Assembly (NCBI RefSeq): GCF_000003815.2
Contig: NC_049990.1
Coordinates: forward strand, 6,355,497-6,419,496
Length of the DNA: 64,000 nt
Source of the DNA: Branchiostoma floridae
Taxonomy: Eukaryota; Chordata; Leptocardii; Amphioxiformes; Branchiostomatidae
Direction: 5' to 3'
A program made the translations under genes and the position numbers. This document shows, in pieces, positions 1-10,556 of the stretch. The notes under the pieces are model-generated. The model saw only the letters and a program-made list of their open reading frames with translations, was not told the DNA's origin and ran no database searches. The stretch's first letter is position 1; each line of letters begins with the position of its first letter.

Positions 1-3000
1 GAGCGCGAAAGCAAGAAAGAGCATTCCCCTCCGCCACGGAGTCCAGAGGCAAAGGCCTCTCCTGCCCCAAGAACTTCCCGTAGATCTTACTCTCCTCCCC
101 CTCAGAAGCGAAGAACTCTATCTCCTCCCTCCAAGAGGAAGAGTCCATCACCAAAACCGAGAAGCCCATCCCCGGTGAAAACTCGACACCAATCCCCACC
201 TTCCAGACGCCGGTCTCTCTCCCCTGCGAAGAAGCGCCGCAGCCCCTCGCCAAAACAGCGGCGTAGAACCCCCTCTCCCCCGCCAAGGCGTAACCGATCT
301 CCTTCGCCACCTGCACGCCGTAGGTCAACCTCGCCGCCCAAGAGGGGACGGTCCCCACCCCCCAGAAAGAGGTCCCCCTCCCCCCCACCAAGACGACGTG
401 CAACGCCCTCTCCTCCCCAGAGGCGCAGATCCCCCTCCCCTCCTCGGAGACACTCCCCCTCCCCCCAAAGACGTCGATCTCCGTCCCCGCCACCCAGAAG
501 ACGGCAACAATCCCCACCCCCCAAGAGACGCTCCCCCTCCCCACCCCAGAAGAGGCGATCAGTATCACCGCCACAGAGACGACGTTCACCACCCCAACCA
601 TCCCGTCGCCGATCCCCTTCACCCCCAGTACAGCGCAGGAAGTCACTGTCTCCTCCACAATGGAAGGGTCGTGGATCTCCCCCTCCGAGAGGACGAGCCT
701 CCCCCCCTCCCAGGCTTAGAGAATCACCCCCACCCAGGCAGAGGTCTCGGTCGCCAGATAGGCAGACTGGATCACAGAGATATGACGGTAAATGTACTGT
801 ATCCAACATGGCAAGCACACATCCTCATGCCCAGTTTTCTTTCCTTGAAACATTCCAAAATGACATCTTTCTTTTCAAATTGTCTTTGTCTTTAAATGAC
901 ATTAAATGATATTATACAATCTTGTTTTTCTTGCAATGTTAGATAGGGTTGATTTGAATTTGCAAGTTTATTGTAAAGGCATAGACTCCAATGTTGAAAA
1001 TTGACATTTTTCTAATGAAATTATACCACCATTTAGATATGTTCAAGGATGGAATTCTGAAATGTTGATGATAGACACTTCGCTCCTATTGTCAATTCTC
1101 TGATTGTTTTGTTGCACTCTGTATTTTTAAATGTATGTAGTTTAGAAATGTTGTGAACCTTGGAAGATTAGCCCAGTTGGGCTAAAAGGTTTTGTAATGA
1201 ATGAATGAATGAATTATTTACTATTCAAGATTGACAAGAAATTTGCAAGTTGTTGTCATCCTTGCTAAGACTAATTTCACCCATTGATGAAGATTAGACA
1301 AGAAAGTTTGGTTACCAGGGCGATCAGAAATTTGAGGAAATCTATGACTAACAGCTCATTTTTCAACCACTTCCAGATCGGAGAGGACAAGACACCAGTG
1401 TTTATGCAGATGACAGAATCCGAGACAGGGGCTTTGAGAGAGGTAATGGCATTTTATCAATGCATGTAACACACTCGTGTCTGTAGTGTCCTTTAATGTT
1501 GTAGTCTTAGTGTGTCGTCTCACTCTTGTTTTGACCTCAATCTATAATTCCTGACATGCCTTTTGTATGAACCTTAAAAAAAGGTTACGGTAGTCTCATA
1601 TTCACAGCCTGGCACTGGCCATAGATGCAGCAAGTTGTTGTCCACTGAAAGGCAGATCCCATCTCTTTCCATCCTCTGCCTTTTTCCTCCCCAACTGGAG
1701 TCAGGTACCCATTTGTACCGTTGGGTGGAATGAGGGAAGTCATGTAAAATGTCTTTCCTAAGGGTACAAGATCAGTAGTATGACAGGATTTGAACCCAGG
1801 ACCTCTAGGTTTAAGGCTAAACACCCTGCAGTTATGACACACGACCCCACTAAGGTTCCAATATTCTGTCACTTTCGCTTAGATAAAAATGAGGGGATGC
1901 TGAAGAATAGCTAAAACACACCGACTGTAGGACTAAAGAGGGATTTGTGTGAGAAGAACCTGAGTGAATAAAGAGCATTCCTATCAGCCACAACAAACCC
2001 TGCATCTGTTCTCTCTCTTCAAATTGACAATGAAATTTCCCTCCAGATGCAGGCAGAAGGCCCGGAGGCTACAAGGACAGCCTGCCCGACCGGGATCGTG
2101 AGGATGACAGGGACCGCCCCTCCCTGAGCAGGTACAGCGAGGGCGACTTTGGTGGCAGGTATGACAGGCGCGGGGCTCGGCCTGACTTTGAGCATGGCAG
2201 GGCTGGCGCGCACGGCTTTGGCGAGAGGGATGCACGCGGCGGGGATCGAGAGGCTTATGGGGAAGCTCGCAAGGATTGGGAGGCGAGGGATCGGGGAAGC
2301 TCTGCACGGCATGAGGACAATAAGGACAGGTGTGGTGTGGTGTGCTCCTAAGGCCACACTGACTTGATTTTATGGATGACATCCACGCGCGCATTGATTT
2401 TTGCTAGTTTTCCCCCACACCAAAAAAATGTGGCCACATATCAGTCCCCATATCAATCAGAATTTCATGCTTATTGGTCTTGTCTCCAGGGTAGGGGGCA
2501 CATGGTCATGGCATAGGGCTGCAGCGCCCTTGTTCTGTCTCAACAAAAATGCAAATACAAATGTGATTGAAATGGCAAAGATTTGTCTCTTACAGTCTTA
2601 CTGGATGTGAACATACAGTAACTGTAAGACAAACCAAAAACTGGCCTGGATGTCCTGTAGTGTAGCAGCCTTTTCTTGCCTTTTTTCTTTTTTCGCCCAC
2701 GCGCATTAGTTTTAGGGTGTCTAGAGGATGTCATCCATAAAATTAAGTCAGTGTGGCCTAATGCATGTTAAAGTCCTCTCTGTGGTGCAGTGTGCTTTTA
2801 TGCATGTTAAAGTTGTCTGTGTTGTGTGGTGTGCTACTTATGCAACTTGAAGTCGTCTCTTTTACGGTGTGCTACTAGTGCATGTTGAGGTCCTCACTGG
2901 TGTGGTGTGCTTTTAGATTTTGATGCATGTTGAAGTGGTTTGCTTTTAATGCATGTTTAGGTGGTCTCTGGTGTGTGGTGTGCTACTTATGCATGTTAAA

Positions 3001-6000
3001 GTCCTCTGAAAGTCGCTGCTAACATCACTGTTATGAAGGTTTTATCGTTGTTGTTTGACAGAAGGAAGGCTAAAGACGAAAGTCGATCATCGTCGCCACG
3101 TTCTGTCTCCCGCAAGAGGAAGCGCTCCTCCTCCAGCAGTGATGAAGATAGCCGTGACAGTGGCAAAGGTCCCGAGCCCAAGCTGGCCAGCAAAGTGGCC
3201 ATGGTGTCAAAGACTAGCACTCCTCCGCGTGAGAGCAGGCGCTCTCGCTACGAAGAGACAAAACGATCTCCCGTCAAGGAAAGATCCCGGGACAGAAGTG
3301 GCTCAAGGGTGGAGAGGGAGGCCCACAAAGCGGTGCGAGAAGTTGATCGTGGAAGCACCCAGTCGCGAAAGTCCTCCGAACCTTCACGGTCGGGGTCGTC
3401 GGAACGTGCCGGAAGTGTGGACTCGGGAAAGAAAAAAGGGAAGCCACCCAAGAAGAAGAAAAAGCTGGAACAGCTCGGAGGGAGAGTTGCGGAAGACACA
3501 TTCAGGAGGGGTAGAGAAGAGCACTCGGGCAGGACTAAGGACGAGCGTGCCGGTAGAACTAAAGACGAGCATGCTGGGAGAATGAGAGAGGAGAATTCTG
3601 GGAGACTTAGGGAAGAGTATTCTGGGAAGGGTAGAGATGATCAACCTGCAAGAGGTAGAGAAGAAATTTCTGGGCGAGGAAAGGAAGAATATTCTGGAAG
3701 GACAAGAGAGGAATATCTTGGAAGGACTAGAGATGAATCCTCGGGTAGGACAAGGGAGGAAACCCTTTCTAGGACACGAGAGGAGTACCCTGCAAGATCC
3801 AGAGATGAGGTCACTGCGAGACAACCAAGGGAAGAGGAGCCAGACGAACGGAAGGAAAGAGGGAGAGCTGGAAAGAGATCTCGCTCAGATAGTGAGGACT
3901 CGAGGAAACCAGAGACCCCCAAGGCGAAAAAGAAAAAGGTGGGGAAAAAGAGGAGAAAGGTATCCAAAGGGGAGTCGGACATGTCTGATCAAGACACCCC
4001 AAAGGTCTCATCCCGGGAAAAGTCGGACAGTTGGTCTGATGAAGGAAAGCACAGCAAAGGCAGTGTTGGAAGAGGACACGCAGAGGAGAAGCCTGCACTC
4101 CCGATGGATGATGTTTTCTCAGACTGGAGCGATGACGATGATGATGACATGTTCAGAGAGCCAGGCCCTGGGCTGAGGAGCCCACCAGACTCGAGGAAAG
4201 ACCCGTACAGGCCTGTGGAGCCACCGGTGGAACCACCCTACGATGACTACCGGAGACGCCCAGACCCCGATAGGGGACGAGCCCAGGAACGGGACAGAGA
4301 CCTCGACAGGGACAGAGATGCGAGACTCTTTGACTTGCCGCGCGACGACCGCTACCCTCCTCACGAGAGACCGGATCGATTTGTCCCCGATTGGGATCGC
4401 AGGAGGGACGACCGCTTTGCAAGCAGAGACGCCCCCGAGGCGTTCCTGGCCCACGGCAGGGGTTGGGATCCTCGGTTTCCCCGGGACGATCGGTTTGTGG
4501 ACCATCGCGAGAGGGACGACAGATTTGCGGATCGCTATGCCCCAGGCAGGGATGACAGATGGCTTCCACCGGATATTGACAGGGATCGGGACAGATTCGC
4601 CGATCGTGATGCCCGGTTTCCGCCGTACTGGGACAGAGAAAGGGACGCACGCTTCTCCCCGTGGGAGAGGGCACGAGACGAACGTAGAGACATGTTGGAG
4701 CCGGATAGAGGACCCTGGGGCAGAAGGGATCGCAGTGATCCCGCTCTGGACAGAGACATGCGTGATGTGAGGAACCTGCGGGCTGAAAGAGACTTGCGCG
4801 ATGCACGCTCGGACCGCGACATCCGAGCCGAACGTGACCTTCGTCCTGAAAGGGACATGCGCGGAGATGTTCGATCGGACATAGACATCAGATCTGACAG
4901 AGACTTCCCCTCAGAAGCTCTAGATCGGGAGGCGAGGGGTCGGCAGGAGTCGCGAGAGCGACCCCGTCAGCGGTCGTACGAGAGACTGAGACGCTCGCGT
5001 AGCGGTAGCCACGACAGCCGCTCCAGCAAACTGTCTGAAAAGCGTACACGTAGGGGCCGCAGCCCAGAGCGCAAGCAGCGCCCACGCTCCTTGGACAGGG
5101 AGAGAAAGAAGCAGCAAAGCAGCGACGACAAGAGCACCGCATCCCAGGACACTCGCACAGAGGAGGAAGCCCGCACCAAAACCCCCGAACCAAAGCCAAC
5201 CGACAAAGAGGAGGAAAAGGGAGCGCCCGAAACCAAATCAGAGGAGCCCGTAGAACAAGTGCAGCAGAAGTACGAAGAAGTGTCGTCCGTTGACTCTTCC
5301 GTTCTCACCGAAGAGAAACCCTCCAGTGAGACCAATGGAGCTGCTGCAGAATTGCTGGAGGAGAAACTGCCCTCTGCCGAACCAGAGGTCACCACAACCC
5401 AGACCGAGGAGGACGTCTACGAAGCGATCAGTGACGACGAACTGGACGCCATGATGGACGAGGAGGCCATGAAGGAGGCTGACCAGACTGACAACAAGGA
5501 GGAGGAAAAACGAGGTAAATCCTTCAGTCTTCTGTTTTTCTGTTTCTATCCATCTGTTTTATTCGGTTTCTATTCTGTAATGTCTTGAATTGGAAAAATG
5601 CACATGATTACTGCATGACACATTGTTTGGTAAGGAATATGTCAGAGAAACTCATGGCTAATAAATGGAATATAATGGGGAGAAACTCATGGCCAATAAA
5701 TGGAGTATACTAGTACATAGCTGCAAAAAACACTACCCCCTTAGTGTTAGTAGCCTCTCTCATTGACCCCATGACCTGGAATGTCTGTCAGCTGTCAGCC
5801 AAGGTTGATAAATGTCTCAGTCTACCACCAACTTCCTGTCAATCCTGCTACCCTGAACTTTTGTCTTTTACATTCTGTCACTCTTTAAAATTAAGTTTGA
5901 TAAGACATGCAGCATTATGGAAAAAACTTTAGAAACACTGAAAAACAGACAGCATAATAAACAGACACCAAACACCATTCTCACTTTTACCTCTGTACAC

Positions 6001-8368
6001 AGAGGTCAAAGGTGACAATGTACCAATGTAAAACAATGTATTTGATCTCTACTGTAATCAAGAATTCCATCACTTTTGTGTCCCCCAGAAGCAGCGGATG
6101 TGATAGAGGTGGACTGGGCCAGCCTCATGCAGGTCAACAAACCAAAGGAGCCCAAGGAGCCGGGAGCCATTCTGAAGAAGTTCAAGCCAGGCCACGTGCT
6201 GGCTCGGATCGGAATCTCCCCTACTCTGGCTGGGGAGAAACTCATGGCTCGAGTCAAGGAGGCTTGTAGGGCAGCAGCAGAAGAGGAGGTCAAGGAAAAA
6301 GGTCAGTATTTTTCAATTGTTTTTTGTAGATTCAGTTACTTTACCTTAGTAAGACACTGAGGATTGCTTTATCTATTTCCTCCGTGAATGAAAACAGCAT
6401 TATGCATTGTAGTAATTTATACAAATGTGAAGAACTAAGTGTGTTTGTACATACATGTATATGCTATTTGACAATCTATGTTTAATTTCTTATGGTTTGT
6501 GGGATCTTGAAAACTTATCCTCTTTGTTTGAAAAGTAACAATCTATGGAAACTTCACAAAAATCAACTGGAAGGTGACCGAAAATATTGCATATTGTAAT
6601 TTACTTAGATGATGAAACAGTAGGAGAATGTTGCTATCTCAGGTATTCTCTATTTGACAAAATGCACAGTTTTAAGATCTGTTTGACTCTCTTATACCAT
6701 TTTTAATGCTCCCAGGAGAGGCTGCAAGGCCACCTAGCCCCATCTTTGACCACCCGATCGGAGCGTTCAACTTTGCTGCCATGAGGAGGCGCCGACAGCG
6801 TAAGAACCTGCTTAGTGATGTGGGGCCTTGCCGCCGTGCGCTCTGTGCCAGAAGGGACCTGGAGATTAGAAAGCAGCTCAAGAAGGGAGACAAGGTGGGA
6901 AGTTGTTTTCAGTATGTGTAACATTTACTAACATTACGCACCGGCTTTGAATCGACAGAAGCGGTTGGTTCAACCGTTCGTTTGGATGCATGGATGGGTG
7001 CATGGATACAAATTTAAGCAAACCCCTGTAATAGCCCTTCTATACGCCTGCTTACGTCATCGAGTCAGCGTGGCCGAGTGGTCCAAGTGCAGATAGCAAC
7101 TGCTTTTGCAGCTGTGGATCGTGGGTTCGAATCCCGCCTGTTACGATTTTTTTTTCTTTGGTTAGACAGATCTTGTGTAAAGTTTTTTTAATAGAAAACA
7201 GACCAATTCAGTAATTCTATGTTTAAAAACTCAGTTTTCATGTGATTTTGTTTAACATCCAGGCTTTTTCCAAAATACGCACCGGCCAGCTTTTTTCAGA
7301 AGCTTTCTTGTTTATTCAGCACGTGTAATGTCTGAACCTCTCCAGGCACTTAATTTTGTATTGTGTACTGGATGTATAACCTTCTTTGATGTTGACTAAG
7401 ACCAACCAAATTTTATCTTTTTGACTGGATGGTGTTAACAAATACTTTTATTTAACCTTTAGCATTCATAGTGTGATGAGTATGTATATTTTGGAATATT
7501 TTGTAGTTGACATATTCATACTTTTATACCTTTCATTCAAGAATTAAATGTTCCTAGAATGCTAAATTTAAAAAATGGTAACTCCAATTTTCATAGCAGA
7601 CTCAAACTGTCAGTCTGGCGTATTTTGGAAAAAGCCTCGATGTTAAACAAAATCACATGAAAAAAGAGTTTTTAAACATCAATTTACTGAATTGGTCTGT
7701 CTTCTATTAAAAAAACATTACCTGAGATTTGTCTAACAAAGAAAAAAAAATGTCATAAATGGGGATCGAACCCACGATTTACGGCTGCAGAAGCAAATTG
7801 CTACCTTCAGCCAGTGCCGTAGGCCCCTAAGCCACGGTGACACCATTATGTCATCGGGCGTATAGAAGGGTTTGGTTAAATTGAGTCGTAGTGGATCCAT
7901 GCATTCATGCATTCGTTGGTTGAACTCACCGCTTCTCTCGCCAATAATTATCTTTAAAGAATGAAATGCAAATATTGACAGCTGAAATATCATTTATTGC
8001 GTTTTTTCGTGTGACTTTCCCTTTGAACAGGCGTTTTGCTGCGGTCCAACAAAGGATAAGACAAGAAGGGCTTGATCCATGCATCCATGCATGGATCCAT
8101 TGACCCGCTTCTCCTGTCTCAGAGCTGGTGCTACGCACAAATTAACTAAGGATAGTATGAAGACATCTCTGTAACTGAAGACCTGCTGTTTCTTTTTTCA
8201 ATGCACACCCAGGTTGCCCCACCAGTTCCCTACTCCACTGGTGTGGTAGACAACGAGCTGTACAAACTGAGCGTGCAGCTTTTCCGCCGTGGCACCAGGA
8301 ACAGCACAACTTCTGACAGTGCTGAGGAGAAACCCGTGCAGTCCCCGGTCGTTTCCTGCCCCTCGTAA
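1..8368 (+). CDS. ZC3H13: ZC3H13-like protein, 3' part of gene (7 exons seen, 5' end outside window)
   Basis: Exons: 1-787, 1377-1442, 2047-2329, 3062-5514, 6089-6301, 6716-6894 and 8213-8368 (stop TAA 8366-8368). All are bounded by AG/GT and keep one frame, giving 1378 codons here. The first exon is open to the left edge, so the gene and its CCCH zinc finger lie upstream. Exon 1 is SPSPPPRRR-type RS/SP repeat; the large exon is RS-, RD- and RE-rich, with octapeptide repeats near GRTREEYS (about 3510-3835) and RDDRF repeats (4330-4660). The last three exons match the conserved C-terminus of human ZC3H13: DVIEVDWASLM, GHVLARIGISPTLAG, GPCRRALCARRD and VVDNELYKLSVQLFRR. In vertebrates and flies this protein is a nuclear scaffold of the m6A writer, tied to WTAP, VIRMA, HAKAI and RBM15. 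Identity rests on the C-terminal block; the low-complexity part is not diagnostic. Confidence 0.9.
1590..1862 (-). repeat. tRNA-derived SINE, copy 1 (ZC3H13 intron)
   Basis: On the minus strand a tRNA-like head ends in a box B-like GGGTTCAAATCC (near 1792). It is followed by a unique body containing CATTCCACCCAACGG and TACCTGACTCCAGTTGGGG. The same body recurs, diverged, at about 10815-11165 and 46905-47080, all in the same orientation. The named family is not known to me. Confidence 0.6.
2351..2759. mobile_element. Family A MITE, copy 1 (409 bp)
   Basis: Begins AGGCCACACTGACTT and ends in the inverted form GTCAGTGTGGCCT. No coding capacity is seen. The same ends recur at 13894-14278, 25766-26073 and 32515-32877, with a solo end at 60150. 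This copy is inserted inside the minisatellite that continues at 2763. The superfamily is undetermined. Confidence 0.8.
2763..3008. repeat. Degenerate minisatellite, unit about 40 bp
   Basis: About six imperfect units near TGCATGTTAAAGTCGTCTCT followed by GTGTGGTGTGCTA, just upstream of the acceptor of the largest ZC3H13 exon. Part of a unit (GTGTGGTGTGCTCC) also lies left of the family A MITE at 2332-2349, so the MITE landed inside the array. Confidence 0.65.
7064..7145 (+). tRNA. tRNA-like sequence (type II, Leu/Ser-like), probably a pseudogene or SINE head
   Basis: Box A TGGCCGAGTGG (7071-7081) and box B GGTTCGAATCC (7124-7134) are near perfect. A run of nine T at 7147-7155 would stop RNA polymerase III. 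The T-arm pairs (GTGGG with CCCGC). The acceptor and anticodon stems pair poorly and no anticodon can be assigned, so it is unlikely to be a working tRNA. Confidence 0.55.
7751..7842 (-). tRNA. tRNA-like sequence in the inverted arm
   Basis: Minus-strand counterpart of the 7064 copy: box A TGGCTTAGGGG (7834-7824) and box B GGTTCGATCCC (7772-7762). Acceptor ends TGTCA and TGACA pair over 5 bp, and a T run follows (7750-7742). It is a little better formed at the acceptor than the left copy, but the anticodon stem is again unclear. Confidence 0.55.
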
Positions 8369-8661
8369 ATTCAGCATCGCAAATGAACGTGCTTTCATGG
8401 CCAATGAAAATGGAAAGTTGCAAACTGGTCAATTTGGAGGGCAGCAAGTTCTTGACTTTTTTTTTAAATTCAGTATCACAAGTGAAGTTGTTTTCTTGGA
8501 CAATGAAAATGGAAAGTTTGCAAACTGGTCAACTTGGAGGCCAGCAATTTCATGACTTTTTTTGAAATTCATCATCACAAATGAACGTGTTTTTTTGGCC
8601 AATGAAAATGGAAAGTTGCAAACTGGTCAACTTGGAGGCCAGCAAGTTCTTTACCATTTTG
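8367..8661 (+). repeat. Three tandem 99-bp repeats at the ZC3H13 stop codon/3'UTR
   Basis: Units start at 8367, 8466 and 8565 (AAATTCAGxATCxCAAATGA), each containing ATGAAAATGGAAAGTT and GCAAACTGGTCAA. The period is exactly 99 bp. The first unit overlaps the TAA stop by two bases. Confidence 0.85.
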
Positions 8662-9445
8662 AAATGTTCTGAGGTGATTGTATTTTTCAAAAGTACATGG
8701 AAGTTATGGAACTGCCATTCAACTTTAAGTCTCTGATGAATAATAACTATTGACTTGAGGAAGCAATGCTTGAACAAGAAACCTACAAAGCAAAACATTG
8801 ATGCCTACCTGTGGATGTGGAGATGGTCTTCAGAATGCTGATTGTATTTATAAATCTTGTTTAGAAAATAACTCATTATGATTTACGGATTTGAGATACA
8901 TGAGAACAAGAACGTATTGGACATGAGATGGCTAAAGACAGCCATGGTAATGCAGTAACATAATGTTCGGTGTTGGTCGTCACACGATGTTGATGTCGAA
9001 GAGTTTTCAAGCAGGTCGTGACAGAACCAACGACTGGCAAGGACCTAAGGCAGCCTTTTCTTTAACAAATCGGCAGAATTTTGCAGGATTCATTCATGAA
9101 GATCTGAAGAATGCCCTCAGTTTGCCGATATATGACGATTGTACACATGTGACTGGATCCATAATACGATTTTTGTCTTTTTCCCCCCCATTATATTAAA
9201 ATGTAGACAGAAGATGTGTGGCTTTCTTTTCAGCTACAAAAGAATGGTCTCTTACATGTGATAAAACCCACAAATTAAAGCACCTTACATGAAGCTGGTC
9301 CTTTAGTTAAGTTAGATTTAAAAAAAGCATAATTTGACAGTCCGGAAAAGGAAACTGTTGCTGTAGAAGGACTTTGATTCTGGTAATTGAACAGTGTAGT
9401 GATGTGAGTTAGAGGAAAACCTAGTGCTTTGCTGAAAAACTCTCA

Positions 9446-9724
9446 ATGGAGGGACAAACATGGAAGAAAATGGAGACAATTAGTTGTTGAGGCAGCTAAA
9501 GCTGTTATGAATTATTACTATTTTGCATTTCTATTGAAATGACTTGATTTAGAACAAGCTGTCCCAAACTGTGATAAGTCAAATTTGTTTGAAATGGAGG
9601 GACAAACGTGGGAAAAAAAGGTTACAATTGGTTGTTGAGGCAGCTATAGCTGTTATTACTACTATTGAAATGACTTGATTTAGAACAAGCTGTCCCAAAC
9701 TGTGTTAAGTCAAATTTGTTTGAA
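9446..9724. repeat. Direct duplication, period 148 bp, in the spacer after ZC3H13
   Basis: ATGGAGGGACAAAC starts at 9446 and 9594. Both copies continue with GGTTGTTGAGGCAGCTA-like sequence and end in AACAAGCTGTCCCAAACTGT. No coding potential. The rest of 8662-10556 holds the likely 3'UTRs of two convergent genes: ATTAAA at 9274 on plus and AATAAA at 9907-9902 on minus. Confidence 0.75.
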
Positions 9725-10556
9725 ACATCCCTTTTGCCTCCTTACACCTTCAGAAGACACTTAAACACTCTTCCAAGGCCCTGACACTGTTTTTTGATGT
9801 TTTCATAGGCTGATTTGAGTGCACAGCATAGTCGTGTGGTTTATACTATGACCTTACCAAGTAGTAGAAAGAAAATGGTCAGTGTATGAGGATGAGTAAT
9901 CTTTATTGCAAAATAATACCATGGTAACAGCTATAGGTCATCGAACATAATGAGGTATTCAGTGTATAGTTAAGTGCAAAAGTCCATTTATGATGTTGAT
10001 CAAATAGCTACAGAAGGTAGATATCATCATTTTTCATAAAAGATTACTTGTGTACCGAACGCACTTCATAACCTTACCTTCCTTCTAACTGTGATGATAA
10101 TTTTTACGCAAAAAAAAAAACTAAGGAAGAAAAGCACATTTAATTCTATGTAGATGTTGATTATCCGAGAGCACAATTTATGTGCTTCGCGCATGCATTC
10201 TGGTGCTTGTCCGTCTTAACTGGGCTTCTGTCTATGGACTGGTGGCCCTTAAATCACCCGCAGGAGCCGTATGTAGTAGAGAAGATTCATTCCTCAAACT
10301 ACCGACATCTTGTACATTGCAGTCGTCCCTCTGAAAGACATTTGGAGCCGCATAGTTCAAGTTTTGAACTTTCATTCAGCCTGTCGGCGAAACTTGTTTC
10401 GCTATGTACAGCTTCTTCAGTGGCTAGAGGCTAAATGACAGAAGTACAGTGAAGTTTGCACTTATATACCTTTCCAGTGCATTCTGCCTTGGTGTCGGTT
10501 AGCTGAGGAATGAGTCCACTCTACTATATATCATCCATAGGAGCTGGTTTGGTACA

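Larger units (their letters stand above)
6957..7936. mobile_element. Foldback element with a tRNA-like gene in each arm
   Basis: Left arm 6957-7280 and right arm 7618-7936 are inverted copies over about 320 bp (outer end AGAAGCGG; inner end GGCTTTTTCCAAAATACGC), around a 337-bp AT-rich spacer. Each arm carries a tRNA-like segment with box A and box B followed by an oligo-T tract, so the two point toward each other. The left arm is flanked by an 11-bp direct repeat TACGCACCGGC (6935-6945 and 7276-7286). A further solo outer end, with ATCCATGCATCCATGCATGG and CCGCTTCTC, lies at about 8072-8116. It sits in the last intron of the ZC3H13-like gene and encodes no protein. Confidence 0.75.

Noticed and set aside
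102-818. Long minus-strand frame rich in GGGD/GGGE opposite the first exon
   Set aside because: It is the antisense shadow of the SP/RS repeat codons; no start context, domain or splice signals.
2019-2394. Overlapping frames on both strands at the third ZC3H13 exon
   Set aside because: The plus-strand frame starting GRRPGGYKD joins its neighbours in phase; the others do not.
7064-7145. Functional nuclear tRNA-Leu or tRNA-Ser gene
   Set aside because: Acceptor and anticodon stems pair poorly and no 7-nt anticodon loop can be placed; the copy lies in a repeat arm.
10180-10434. Plus-strand frame of 84 codons
   Set aside because: Lies in the likely 3'UTR of the relaxin-like gene on the other strand; no recognisable domain.
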